DNA from: an uncultured delta proteobacterium
GTDB taxonomy: Bacteria > Bdellovibrionota_C > UBA2361 > CAIXSY01
Assembly (NCBI GenBank): GCA_903922175.1
Contig: CAIXSY010000338.1
Span: forward strand, 1 to 38,819
Direction: 5' to 3'
DNA: 38,819 nt
Under the pieces are notes generated by a model that saw only the letters and a program-made list of their open reading frames with translations, searched no databases and was not told where the DNA came from. How positions within the stretch are numbered: position 1 is the stretch's first letter; every line of letters starts with the position of its first letter. The position numbers were made by a program, and so were the translations under genes. Of the stretch, positions 16,148-24,555 are shown piece after piece.

Positions 16148-17229
16148 TCTAGTTGCGGTAAGCTAATGCCAATCCGTGCCGGTACCGTTACTTTCGCCGA
16201 AATCTCGACGGGGACGATCTTATTTGAGACTAACCACGTATAGATCGCCTCGGCCGCCATACGGTGGGCGATCTCGTTCGGATGGAAGTCCTCCCCCGGA
16301 AGCACCTGTAGGCGCTCAACGGGGATCCCGCGATATATCTCGGTGACATCGAGTGCGGGGACATTCAACGAGGCTAATAGTTTTGTAATCTTCTGGTCGA
16401 TCGGCCAAAAGGGATAGCTCTCATCCACGGGGACACCGAACAGCGGAAATATAACGGCGACAACAGGAACCCCTTTTTTCTTTCCGATGTGGGCGATGTG
16501 CTCCCAGGAGCCGCGAAAGTTATCCCATGTAGCTTTGCGCTCGAAAAGATCGAAAAACTTCTTGGTGTAGTTGCGCCGAGTTTCGTTGTTGTGCAGCCGA
16601 GTCAAGGCAAAAACGAGTGAGTGCCAATGGCGGAAAATCCAGGTGTCGGGCAGTTCGAGGGCGCCGAATTTATTCTTTTCGAGGAGAAGCTGCTGTGGCG
16701 TGTACGGTTTTAGCTCAGGGTCATTCAAGGTGATTTGAACAACGATAAGGTCGGCCTGCTCGACTACAGCCCGGACAACAACGGGGACCTCGTGGTTCGT
16801 TGAATAGGCGGGAACTCCGTAGTTAATCACATCAACCCGGGGCTGGGTGGTATTCAGGTTAAACCAACGCTCAAGACGTTTCGGGAAGGCATCGTCGAAC
16901 TGCATGTACGGCGCGAAGGTAAAGGAATCTCCGACAACGGCGATACGATATGTGCCGGCGGGCTTTACCACCTCGTGGGCAACGTCCTGCAAGGTAGGCG
17001 CCCCTTCAGGGACGAAATAGACGTTGGGACGGTCACGCCAGTTTGGGGGAGGGGCATTATGCAGAAGACGGAAGCCCACCTCGATCAGCAGCAGCGCAAG
17101 CATGATCCCGAATACGGTCATGCCGCTTGAGAGCACAACAGTTTTTATTGCCGAGTGAATCCTTGGTGTAACTTGCTCGGCTACAGGGATGATAGGATCT
17201 TGGTCCATATAGCTGCGCTGTTTTAGCAT
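16144..17229 (-). CDS. Membrane-anchored SGNH/GDSL hydrolase-like protein
   Basis: A protein of about 361 aa with one transmembrane helix near the N-terminus (VFGIMLALLLIEVGFRLL), then an SGNH esterase fold: block I VVGDSFTFAPY with the nucleophile Ser, a QITLNDPEL block with the Asn, and the C-terminal DFHPNEIAHRMAAEAIY with the Asp-x-x-His pair. Such proteins commonly deacylate or O-acylate glycans and lipids in the periplasm. I start it at the ATG at 17229, with AGAGGAT about 8 bases upstream; the longer ORF start at 17322 lies inside a family A MITE and is not native. It is coupled to the EEP gene downstream, suggesting a shared envelope substrate. Confidence 0.82.
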   Translation of the reverse strand: MLKQRSYMDQDPIIPVAEQVTPRIHSAIKTVVLSSGMTVFGIMLALLLIEVGFRLLHNAPPPNWRDRPNVYFVPEGAPTLQDVAHEVVKPAGTYRIAVVGDSFTFAPYMQFDDAFPKRLERWFNLNTTQPRVDVINYGVPAYSTNHEVPVVVRAVVEQADLIVVQITLNDPELKPYTPQQLLLEKNKFGALELPDTWIFRHWHSLVFALTRLHNNETRRNYTKKFFDLFERKATWDNFRGSWEHIAHIGKKKGVPVVAVIFPLFGVPVDESYPFWPIDQKITKLLASLNVPALDVTEIYRGIPVERLQVLPGEDFHPNEIAHRMAAEAIYTWLVSNKIVPVEISAKVTVPARIGISLPQLE

Positions 17230-17277
17230 AGATTCTATCCTCTCGGACAGCACCTGGCACGAATTCTTGAAAAGGAG

Positions 17278-17449
17278 GTAACTGCTCGCCCCTAATCGGC
17301 TAACGCTGACGTCAAACGTCATACGCCGGACGTAAAGCGTCGACGTCAGACGTCCGGCGTTAGACCTAAGACGTCAGCGTCATCGGTTCTCAACAAGGGT
17401 CATTTTGTTAAGGCTATATGCACAGCTTGACGAGGGGGCGCGTAGTTAC
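17278..17449. mobile_element. MITE family A, copy 3 (172 bp, perfect 8-bp target duplication)
   Basis: The ends are GTAACTGCTCGCCCC and GGGGCGCGTAGTTAC, flanked by the perfect direct repeat AAAAGGAG (17270-17277 and 17450-17457). The interior palindrome of ACGTC-containing arms is complete and nearly identical to copy 1. The element sits 48 bp upstream of the SGNH-hydrolase start, in the divergent promoter region shared with the methyltransferase gene, so it may affect expression of either. Confidence 0.92.
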
Positions 17450-17532
17450 AAAAGGAGTTTAAATGGTAAGCTGGCGAAGGTAGAATAAAACGATTGCTAA
17501 GGGAATGACAACGCTTGATACTATCCTCGATT

Positions 17533-18258
17533 ATGGATTTTTACCACGAAGACTGCGATCTGCACTCAGCCAGCGCCGAGTACGCCAAGCGATTTTCCGG
17601 ACCTGCCGGTCGCTGGATGCTTGCGCTTCAATCACGTATCGTACTGCGCATGCTCAAAGAGCACCCAACGGTCGCGGTTCTTGATGTTGGAGGTGGCCAC
17701 GGGCAGATCTCCGTTCCGGCGGCGCAGCAGGGCTATAAAATTACCTGCCTGGGAAGCTCAGCGGAGGCCTTTAACCAGGTTCAGGCAGTAGCTGGGGGAG
17801 AGGGGGTTTTAACCAGGGTAGGGGAGCTTCTCGATATTCCGTTCGAAGCCAAGAGCTTTGAGGTCGTCACCTGTTTTAGAATCTTGGCCCACTGTCGCGG
17901 CTGGCAGCGGCTTGTGGGCGAGATGTGCCGCGTCTCGAGATCTGACGTCATCGTCGACTACCCGCTTAGTCGCAGCGTCAATGCGCTCACCCCACTTCTT
18001 TTCGGCGCAAAAAAGGGGATCGAGAAGAACACAAGAGACTACGCCCTTTTCTCAGAAGCTGAGGTCGATCATCAGTTTCGTGAACATGGATTCGAGCGGG
18101 CTTCGGCGACAAAGCAGTTCTTCTTCCCGATGGTAGTTCATCGCATGCTGGGCGCACCAGCGCTCTCCTCGCTTATCGAGATAATCCCTCGTGTGCTAGG
18201 ACTTACCAGCCTTCTGGGCTCGCCTATTATCGCTTGCTATCGAAAGAGAGCGGGGTAG
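17533..18258 (+). CDS. SAM-dependent class I methyltransferase
   Basis: A 241-aa methyltransferase of the Methyltransf_11 type. Motif I is VAVLDVGGGHGQISVPAAQQG, the post-I acidic position is replaced by LGSSAEAF, and motif IV-VI regions follow (FEVVTCFRILAHCRGWQRLVGEMCRV), matching the ubiquinone/glycan-methyltransferase layout. The acceptor is unknown; the surrounding glycan and lipid genes suggest a surface or lipid substrate. The ATG at 17533 is preferred, although AAGGGA lies 10 bases before a TTG at 17515 that would add six residues. Upstream is a family A MITE. Six bases after the stop begins the CCGTCCGCAAAAAGTCTTG repeat. Confidence 0.8.
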   Translation: MDFYHEDCDLHSASAEYAKRFSGPAGRWMLALQSRIVLRMLKEHPTVAVLDVGGGHGQISVPAAQQGYKITCLGSSAEAFNQVQAVAGGEGVLTRVGELLDIPFEAKSFEVVTCFRILAHCRGWQRLVGEMCRVSRSDVIVDYPLSRSVNALTPLLFGAKKGIEKNTRDYALFSEAEVDHQFREHGFERASATKQFFFPMVVHRMLGAPALSSLIEIIPRVLGLTSLLGSPIIACYRKRAG

Positions 18259-18263
18259 GTATA

Positions 18264-18472
18264 CCGTCCGCAAAAAGTCTTGGCGGACCTCCGAATATTT
18301 TGCGGACGAGACGTCCGCGCTCCCAGGTGCCCACACTTATTGAGCAATTACCTCCCTATTTTTTCTTATGCCAGGCTGCTTCCGTGCGTGCTTGGCTTAC
18401 GACTGTCTGTACAGTGTTGGAGTGAAAGGTTCTCGCACCGAAGGTGGGCTAGGAGCGCGCGAAGCGCGCTCC
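18264..18472. repeat. Mixed repeat tract: CCGTCCGC repeat, lone B end and GC hairpin
   Basis: The gap 18259-18582 contains CCGTCCGCAAAAAGTCTTG (18264-18282, also at 14855), which pairs with TTTTGCGGAC downstream. It also contains a lone family B terminus (CCCACACTTATTGAGCAATT, ending at 18351), and the tail plus hairpin unit at 18430-18472 (GGAGCGCGC/GCGCGCTCC) in the inverse orientation of 14902-14946. Beyond 18480 are fragments of repeat G. I see no gene. Confidence 0.65.
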
Positions 18473-18582
18473 TTCGCTCGGCTTAGCCGTCGGCAGCTCG
18501 TCAGCATCTCTGGGACGGGCAAATTAAAACCTTCACGCGGCTGGCTGCGGTCGTTACTCCATCTGCCCTGCGTGATCTGTTA

Positions 18583-19512
18583 TCAGAGATCCGCAGTCAG
18601 CTTTCTGCTACCTGTTTCAGCTGCTGACGTCCTATTGGCATTTTGCGGTGGCGACAGAAGGACGAGAGGAGAGGGTTTCTCAATCCCTAGACTGCGAAAA
18701 ACAAATTCTAATAATTGTGGCATCACCATCGGCTGCTGAAAATCCGTGGCTAAAAAAACGCCCAAGGGAACCTGAGTCCTTAAGAATTCCTCGCATTGGC
18801 CAAGAAGTGGATGGGAATAACCGCTATGATGACAGGTATAAATGAGCCGAGCCGCCGAGAAGGCCTTATTGCGCAGCGCAGGTCCGACAGCAAAGGCGTC
18901 GGCGAAAATCTGCGCCACCCACTCGCTCTCGCGCCTCTGTGCAAATCCGATATCTCCTCGTATATGGAGAAGCAGTACTGACTGTCGATCGCGCGCCAGG
19001 GTACTCATCTTGTCACCATCTCTCTCCAGAATCTCACGATAGCTGGCCAATGATCGGTCAAGCTCTGCATCGAATTCACCCAGCATAACCTTTAGCTCGC
19101 AATGCGTTTCAAGATAGTAGAGCTGCTTATCGGGTGGAATTGCGCTGGAGAACTCGGGCAATGAGATCAGCTTCCGCTGCCAGGGAATCGCTGCTCGTGG
19201 GCCTTCAACAACAAAGACACACTGCTCGAGCGCCATCAAAAACTCAGCCTGTGCCAAAGCGCCGATTGACTGCGGCTGCTCAAGCGCCAACAGGCCGTCA
19301 AGGGCAGCCTTTGCATCCCCGTCACGTCGGACGGCATCAAGCATGCAGGCAGCCACCCGGAAACGGTCGACGCCACTTGCCTCTACGTGCTGTGCAATTC
19401 GCTGGTAAATGGCGAGCTTGCCGGAGATATCACCAGCAATGGCTAGCTCGCTCGCCAAAGCGAAAAGCTCTTGTGGGCTCTCCTGCACTACTGCGTTCAG
19501 TTCTTCGGTCAT
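18583..19512 (-). CDS. Hypothetical helical (possible TPR-like) protein
   Basis: A soluble, alpha-helical protein of 309 aa with no signal peptide. The pattern of A-x3-L helices in the first 150 residues (for example LFALASELAIAGDISGKLAIYQRI) suggests TPR- or HAT-like repeats, but I recognise no family with certainty. GGAGG lies 11 bases before the ATG at 19512. The C-terminal residues after about 297 (AAETGSRKLTADL) are translated from a repeat G fragment (GCAGTCAGCTTTCTGCT), so the native end is lost or replaced. It stands between the repeat tract and the secreted protein gene at 19603, transcribed in the same direction and possibly together with it. Confidence 0.6.
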   Translation of the reverse strand: MTEELNAVVQESPQELFALASELAIAGDISGKLAIYQRIAQHVEASGVDRFRVAACMLDAVRRDGDAKAALDGLLALEQPQSIGALAQAEFLMALEQCVFVVEGPRAAIPWQRKLISLPEFSSAIPPDKQLYYLETHCELKVMLGEFDAELDRSLASYREILERDGDKMSTLARDRQSVLLLHIRGDIGFAQRRESEWVAQIFADAFAVGPALRNKAFSAARLIYTCHHSGYSHPLLGQCEEFLRTQVPLGVFLATDFQQPMVMPQLLEFVFRSLGIEKPSPLVLLSPPQNANRTSAAETGSRKLTADL

Positions 19513-19602
19513 GCTGACGTCTTCCTCCCTGCGCTGAAAGGAGCTTAAAATGGACTTTGAAGACTTCCTATCTACCTTAATACCTCAATGGGGAGGTAGC
19601 TA

Positions 19603-20931
19603 CTATCTCTTCTTGTATTCCACCACCACAACACCAAGCTTTCCAAGCTCGCGCTTGGCCATTGGCGACGACCGGCCGGTGGTCACAACTTCACCCGACT
19701 TAACCTTGTGTTCACTGGCGACTACTTTCTTATAGTCATGGAAGATCCCGCTAATATCTTTCGTCCACGGCAGGTAATCAACCGGCAACGGAACCACAAC
19801 GTGACCAGCAGCGGTTATTGCTCCGGGGAGATGGAGCGACACCACGAGCCGCTCAAAAGGGGTTTCCTGGTGTAGCTCCGAAAGCATCTCTGAGGCTGAA
19901 GCGAAAAATAGCGCCACCTCTAATTTTTTGGCCTGTGTCGCCAGGATGACAAAGCCCTGCCGATTATGTACGCCCTTCAATTTAAGAAGATTGTCGAGGA
20001 TGAGCGCTTGAAGCGAGGGGCGCATGGCGCCGTTGTTAATAAACTTATTAGCTGCCTCTTTTTCGACCCCAAGTTCGAGCAGACGCTTCCGATTCATATC
20101 GACGATCTCCTCTGGCTCCTTATAAAGGCCGAGCTCCTCTGCACGTTTATACCAGCGAGCGGCACTGCCAATAAGCCCGAGGTTAAATCCGGGAACAAAC
20201 TTGAACGCGATACTGACCGCCGTCTCGATTCCGGCAACACGCTGAACCTCCTTCTGCAATAAAACGTTATCGCTAAACTGATCAATCGAAAGCTTCTGCA
20301 GCAGCTCGCGTTCGGCACTGTTGTAGTGAATATAGTTCAGCCCGGCGTTCGTGGCGGCACCAACTCCCTTACTGGCTAGGCCCTCCTTGGAACTTTGCTG
20401 GCCGGATCCCTCCGATGAACTGTCACTCGACATATAACTCTGCGCGGCATCGATGCCCTTACCCACCTGCTTTGAGGCCCAGGAGAACATACTTAAGACG
20501 CCGTCAGGGATGCTCTTGGCTGTATCAACGACCTTCATCGGATTCGTCACGACATCAACCAACGCCTCCGCGACATGTACCGGAGCTAAGAGCGCCTGCT
20601 TTCCGTTCTTCTTAGCTGCCTCGTAGACCACCTTGCTGCTGCTATAGTCATTCAGATCGTGAAGGGCTCGCAGTTCATTGAGCTTAATGTCCAGGACCGC
20701 ACGCCCTACCGCAGTGTCGTCGCCGTATGAGGAGCGGATCTGATAAATGTTAAGGTAGCCGTCATTTACCACGCGCTCGTCGATTGAGTAATAGTCGGTC
20801 TTTAGAAGCTTTTTGGGTAACATCTCCTTGGCAGAAAGAATTGGAGCCTGCTCATACTCCTGAGCCACGATAACGGCTGGCTGACTGAGAGCTAGGATGC
20901 CAAGAGTGAGTCCGACAATAAACAGGCGCAT
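19603..20931 (-). CDS. Secreted protein of unknown function
   Basis: A 442-aa exported protein. I start it at the ATG at 20931, which has AAGGA about 8 bases upstream and begins directly with a signal peptide (MRLFIVGLTLGILALSQPA, cut near VIVAQ); the longer start at 20976 would read repeat sequence. The mature protein has a Ser/Gly-rich linker near residue 180 (SSDSSSEGSGQQSS) between two helical halves, and a basic C-terminal third. The first half contains a segment on parental membrane or complex association (PMKVVDTAKSIPDGVLSMF), but no catalytic motif is visible and no family name can be given. A half family B element lies just upstream (20965). Confidence 0.65.
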   Translation of the reverse strand: MRLFIVGLTLGILALSQPAVIVAQEYEQAPILSAKEMLPKKLLKTDYYSIDERVVNDGYLNIYQIRSSYGDDTAVGRAVLDIKLNELRALHDLNDYSSSKVVYEAAKKNGKQALLAPVHVAEALVDVVTNPMKVVDTAKSIPDGVLSMFSWASKQVGKGIDAAQSYMSSDSSSEGSGQQSSKEGLASKGVGAATNAGLNYIHYNSAERELLQKLSIDQFSDNVLLQKEVQRVAGIETAVSIAFKFVPGFNLGLIGSAARWYKRAEELGLYKEPEEIVDMNRKRLLELGVEKEAANKFINNGAMRPSLQALILDNLLKLKGVHNRQGFVILATQAKKLEVALFFASASEMLSELHQETPFERLVVSLHLPGAITAAGHVVVPLPVDYLPWTKDISGIFHDYKKVVASEHKVKSGEVVTTGRSSPMAKRELGKLGVVVVEYKKR

Positions 20932-20964
20932 GCTATAATCCTTACAAACTTTGCTTGTAGTAAC

Positions 20965-21016
20965 GTAATTGCTCAAAAACCCCGGAGAGATCTTACCCTA
21001 GCCTTGGTTGTGGTTA
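20965..21016. repeat. Left half of a family B element
   Basis: GTAATTGCTCAAAAACCCCG starts at 20965 and continues with the CTAGCCTTGGTTGTGGTT block seen in the complete copies at 1529 and 32102. The right half cannot be recognised between here and the FrhB-like gene stop at 21116, so it is eroded or deleted. Confidence 0.6.
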
Positions 21017-21115
21017 GGCGTGAGCTCCGTCGAACGATCCTGGTCCCAAATCCTGGTCGTTGTCAAATGCCTTAGCCGCTCTGCTCCCGAAGCTTTAAAA
21101 TGGGGCACTCTCCCG

Positions 21116-22603
21116 CTACCGTCGCCCCCAAAATTTGCGCTTAAGCCAAGCCAGCGTGTCCCTGCGCCAAAAACGAAAGGCACGACGCTTGTGGTTAAGC
21201 CAAAGAAAGCTGTAACCACCATTAGAGAGGATAAAGCGCAACACGCCGGCACGACGCTTCGGTAGAAAGCAAAAGATATGCGAGAGCATATGGATCTCAG
21301 TCTTAATCCGCTCCTTAAGCGATTGCTTCGGGCTCGGCATACGATACTCGGGGATGGGCTTTCCTTGACGACGCTGGGTTTCGATAACACGCCAGGCTCG
21401 ACCTCGCTTCTCATGGGCCATCATCGTGTTGCAAGCCAGCGCTTCACTTCGAGTCACTGGCTTATAGAGGATCGCTCCGCTAGCGCAGAGGCGCTCAATG
21501 TACGCTTTGGCGCGTGGAGTGCGCACCAGGGCAAAACTCCAGCCCTTGTAAAAGTCGACATCGTCCTCGGGCGGTGCCATCCACGGATCGCCGATAGCGA
21601 TGTCGGCGAACTCAGCCGAAGCATCAAAGCAGGTTAGGCAGCGTGCCGGAGTATAGAGACGATACAAGATGTTAATCATCTCTATCGAGGAGGGGCGATA
21701 CCCGCTCTTGTTGCCAAAGTATACCGGGTAGAGACTGCCATCCTTCATCTCCAAATGCGGTGCTCCGGGATGTTTGCCAATACGCGAGATGAAGCGTACC
21801 GCCGATGAGGTCTTTTCACCCAGAGACTCCCAGATAACGCGGAAAGCCTCGTGCTCAATCGCCGCATGACAAAATAGTCCAATACTAAGCACGACCCGCT
21901 CACGTAGGCGCTCGTCCAAGGCACAAGCTTTTACCAGCCCATGAATCTGACAGGGGAGACCAACCACGGCGTAACGCCCGGGAATTTCACGAAGCTCCGC
22001 AAATACGGAATTGGTGGGCGAGATGGCGTATTTGCTCTTCATCGCCGCCAGAATCTGATCGCGACTACGCGCCACGAGCGGCTTTCCCTTCCAGAGCTCT
22101 TTTTCGTCTGAAACAATGACCACGGCACCGTCGATCTCTTTACGCTCTAGTAAGTCGAGGAGGATTGCGGTCACCAATCCACCGCTTGTCGATCGCTCAC
22201 GAATATCGCTATCGGTGGCATAAGCTATTCCAGCATCGAGGAAGTGCCCATGAGTGTCAAACGGGTCACCCGCAGTCTGGAAAAGCCTCTCATGATTCTC
22301 TTGAAAGTTGAACTCATCCCCCGGGCAGACCTTGACGCAAAGATCGCAATCCGTACACGCCGAAAGATGTTTGACGTTCGGGTACCCCTCAGCATCAAGC
22401 CCAAGAACACCGGTTGGGCAGATACCGATACAAGAACCGCAGCGGTGACAAAGGTCTCCGGCGACGATCTTGGCCAGGCCACGCAGCGCCCGCGGCTGCT
22501 CTTGCTCCCCTCGCGGAGGCCAGTTTTGCAGTTCAAGGAGCGGCGAGGGTGGGCGAAGCGCTGCTTCGTCATTAAGAATAGTGAGGCTACTGCGCTGGGT
22601 CAT
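21116..22603 (-). CDS. FrhB/FdhB-like iron-sulfur flavoprotein (coenzyme F420 hydrogenase beta-subunit family)
   Basis: A 495-aa protein with two N-terminal 4Fe-4S motifs, CHRCGSCIGICP and CTDCDLCVKVCP, followed by the FrhB/FdhB N- and C-terminal domains (IRERSTSGGLVTAILLDLLE; VGLPCQIHGLVKA; RCLTCFDASAEFADIAIGDPW). In F420-dependent enzymes these domains hold FAD and a further Fe-S cluster and pass electrons to or from F420. Outside methanogens, homologues are common in exopolysaccharide gene clusters, where their reaction is not settled. The window contains other polysaccharide genes, so I favour that role. The C-terminal tail is basic and Trp/Arg-rich. No partner hydrogenase or pyruvyl-transferase gene is adjacent. 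Confidence 0.85.
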   Translation of the reverse strand: MTQRSSLTILNDEAALRPPSPLLELQNWPPRGEQEQPRALRGLAKIVAGDLCHRCGSCIGICPTGVLGLDAEGYPNVKHLSACTDCDLCVKVCPGDEFNFQENHERLFQTAGDPFDTHGHFLDAGIAYATDSDIRERSTSGGLVTAILLDLLERKEIDGAVVIVSDEKELWKGKPLVARSRDQILAAMKSKYAISPTNSVFAELREIPGRYAVVGLPCQIHGLVKACALDERLRERVVLSIGLFCHAAIEHEAFRVIWESLGEKTSSAVRFISRIGKHPGAPHLEMKDGSLYPVYFGNKSGYRPSSIEMINILYRLYTPARCLTCFDASAEFADIAIGDPWMAPPEDDVDFYKGWSFALVRTPRAKAYIERLCASGAILYKPVTRSEALACNTMMAHEKRGRAWRVIETQRRQGKPIPEYRMPSPKQSLKERIKTEIHMLSHIFCFLPKRRAGVLRFILSNGGYSFLWLNHKRRAFRFWRRDTLAWLKRKFWGRR

Positions 22604-22664
22604 TTGATATAGAGTATACTTATTCCGTTGTCGTTGACACTAGCGATCAATTTCTTGCTTTTTA

Positions 22665-22820
22665 GTAACTGGTCGGCACTATGTTACTCAGGCACGTTGT
22701 AGCAGTGGAGGTGCACAAAGGCTGCAATTAACGCGGAGGGGACAGAGTCAACGGTGGCAGAGGAGGGGAAATTCCCCCTCCTCTGCCACGGAGATAGCCT
22801 AAACTTTGCTGACTAGTTAC
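22665..22820. mobile_element. MITE family C, copy 1 (156 bp)
   Basis: The ends are GTAACTGGTCGGCA and TGCTGACTAGTTAC. The interior holds a 15-bp-stem perfect hairpin at 22754-22789 (GTGGCAGAGGAGGGG and complement). CTTTTTA occurs directly before the left end and two bases after the right end, compatible with an 8-bp target duplication blurred by a one-base slip. It shares only its ends, not its interior, with the copy at 29185. Confidence 0.75.
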
Positions 22821-22882
22821 AACTTTTTAGTTGCTTCCGCTAGGCGGCGCTGTGTAAAAGCTGCTATGCTGTGGCGGTGATT

Positions 22883-24289
22883 ATGCGTAGCAAGCTCCCT
22901 CTTCTGTTAATCTTGTCTTTGATCGTGGTCCTTTGCATAAACGGGGTGCGCGAGATTTACCAAGGACGCGGTGGTGCTTCGACCTATACCACCTCGCCAC
23001 GCAGCGCTTCTGCTCCTAAAGATTCTGGGTTCGACCAGAGTGGGTCATCACGAAAACCTCTCTTCAAGGATCCGAAGGCGCTGTTAAGAGAGGGTAAGAC
23101 GTTGCCGATCCTTAACACCCCGGTCACACCTCCAGCTAATGCAGAAGATCTGCCGCCTGCGGTAATGGCATTTCCTACCCCTCCGCTAAATTGGAAGGGA
23201 CAAACGGCGGTCACCTCTGCAACATCTGAGGCAGGCAGCCATCAAGGTATCTTAGAAGCCCTTGTCGAGGCACAGCAACCCGAAGTACCAACTCCTACGC
23301 CTTCAAGTCAAAACAGCGGAGACTACAGCGGTGGTCCTCCCATCACCAACAGGGTTTCAAGTAGCACCATACTTCCATCGCCCACCCCAAGTCCTTCACC
23401 CACTCCCTCAGAGTGGCTTACCGGACAGAGCAGGGGATACGCCATGCTCTACCTAATGCACCCCAACGCGCGACCAGCGGTTGACGAACAGGTTAGAATT
23501 ATTAAAGAGGCCAAGATTCGAGAGGTCTATATCGGCGTCCTGACCGACGGCACTTTCGGCGTCGATTTTGACTACCTTAATTCTGTCGTGCGCTCGCTCA
23601 ACGAAGACCAACGGGTAGTAACGTTGGAGCTTTACCTGAGTAATGGATCTTCAATGCGGGACTATCTGCAGAATCCAATTACGGGCGGCCTCAACCGCTT
23701 TAATCCACAGAATTTCCGCTCTCTTATTCGCTTCGATTCTCAAGTTCAGGCGCAGTTTCGATCGATGACGGCGGCAACCGTAGCCACATTTGAGTTAAAC
23801 CGCGCATTAAACGGCGCAAACCGCAACTATGCGGTGGTCATGCTTGAGGATAATCTTGAGCACGAGTCCTATTTGGCGATGCGCGACATTGCGCTCGAAG
23901 TCCTCGGTAGTCGAGCAATTATGCTTAGAAACCCATGCCCCGGATGCTGGCCGGGTAACGACGCTGACTCGCTCGGTGACCCGATCGAGTATCACGACGG
24001 CAAAAGTTTGCGTCAGTTAAAAAAAGGGGATGCATTTACACTTGATGGTATAGGATTTACCTTCCCCTGGGAGAGCGATCCGATGCAGATTTCCATCGGC
24101 CAGGTCAAAGCGCTCCAAACCCAGGCACAGATGCAAGGGTTGGCCTTTTTTGGGTTGTGGCGCAAGCAGCGTCAAGGTGTTGAGAACGGAAAAATCGATC
24201 CCGATCTGCGCAACTATGAAGTTCCAAGCGCCGAGCAGGCGGCGGTTGAGATTGAGATCCTGAGAAATGGGCTAACGGCCATAAGGTAA
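22883..24289 (+). CDS. Membrane-anchored or secreted protein with Pro/Thr/Ser linker and an unknown C-terminal domain
   Basis: A protein of about 468 aa. The N-terminal hydrophobic segment (LPLLLILSLIVVLCINGV) is a signal anchor, then about 160 residues of Pro/Ser/Thr-rich linker (PSPTPSPSPTPS) follow, then a folded domain of about 290 residues starting at GYAMLYLMHPNARPAVDEQVR. That domain alternates strands and helices (REVYIGVLTDGT; VVTLELYLSNGSS; YAVVMLEDNLE) in a way that recalls a TIM-barrel, and it has a CPGC pair (NPCPGCWPG). It is not a family I can name. The ATG at 22883 is preferred over GTG at 22871. The stump of an FMN-reductase gene follows after 24 bp, so both probably once formed an operon. 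Confidence 0.62.
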   Translation: MRSKLPLLLILSLIVVLCINGVREIYQGRGGASTYTTSPRSASAPKDSGFDQSGSSRKPLFKDPKALLREGKTLPILNTPVTPPANAEDLPPAVMAFPTPPLNWKGQTAVTSATSEAGSHQGILEALVEAQQPEVPTPTPSSQNSGDYSGGPPITNRVSSSTILPSPTPSPSPTPSEWLTGQSRGYAMLYLMHPNARPAVDEQVRIIKEAKIREVYIGVLTDGTFGVDFDYLNSVVRSLNEDQRVVTLELYLSNGSSMRDYLQNPITGGLNRFNPQNFRSLIRFDSQVQAQFRSMTAATVATFELNRALNGANRNYAVVMLEDNLEHESYLAMRDIALEVLGSRAIMLRNPCPGCWPGNDADSLGDPIEYHDGKSLRQLKKGDAFTLDGIGFTFPWESDPMQISIGQVKALQTQAQMQGLAFFGLWRKQRQGVENGKIDPDLRNYEVPSAEQAAVEIEILRNGLTAIR

Positions 24290-24313
24290 TATTTGTTATA
24301 TGAGTGATGAAAC

Positions 24314-24493
24314 ATGACGAGCAACGGTTCACTCATAGTGCTCAGTGGGACCAACCGGCCCGATTCCAATACTCTTCGCGTGGCGCAACGGGTATTCTCA
24401 CTGCTCGATCGCCGTCTTGTATTGAAAAGTAGGGACGCTACCGACTTATTTGTGAAAAGTAGGGACGCTACCGACTTATTTGAGGAAAAGTAG
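24314..24493 (+). pseudogene. 5' remnant of an NADPH-dependent FMN reductase gene, cut by the RAYT/REP insertion
   Basis: This ORF of 59 codons is just below the track cut-off. Its first 35 residues (VLSGTNRPDSNTLRVAQ... at residue 9) match the flavin-phosphate-binding start of NADPH-dependent FMN reductases/flavodoxin-like oxidoreductases, which begin with a strand and S-G-T/S-x-R-x-x-S-N-T. From about residue 36 the frame runs into the REP units and repeats KSRDATDLF twice before an in-frame TAG. The remaining 140 or so residues expected for the family are absent; beyond the transposase and REP array comes an unrelated gene on the other strand. I infer disruption plus loss of the 3' part. 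Confidence 0.72.
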
Positions 24494-24513
24494 GGACGCT
24501 ACCGACTTATTTG
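24424..24513. repeat. Upstream REP array, three 29-bp units
   Basis: Units at 24424-24452, 24454-24482 and 24485-24513 are identical over 29 bp (GAAAAGTAGGGACGCTACCG... ending TTATTTG) and separated by one or two bases. GTAG/CTAC arms around GGACG can form a small hairpin. The units are inverted relative to those downstream of the transposase. The absence of spacers rules out CRISPR. Confidence 0.88.
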
Positions 24514-24555
24514 CATTTTTAAGCAACTTTTCACCGAAGTTACCGAAAATAGTGC

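Noticed and set aside
17450-17532. TTG at 17515 as the start of the methyltransferase
   Set aside because: AAGGGA is 10 bases upstream, which is possible, but TTG starts are rare and the ATG at 17533 leaves the domain complete; I used the ATG.
24424-24513. Three direct 29-bp repeats looking like a CRISPR array
   Set aside because: The units are separated by only one or two bases, there are no spacers and no cas genes, and inverted units flank a RAYT transposase. They are REP units.
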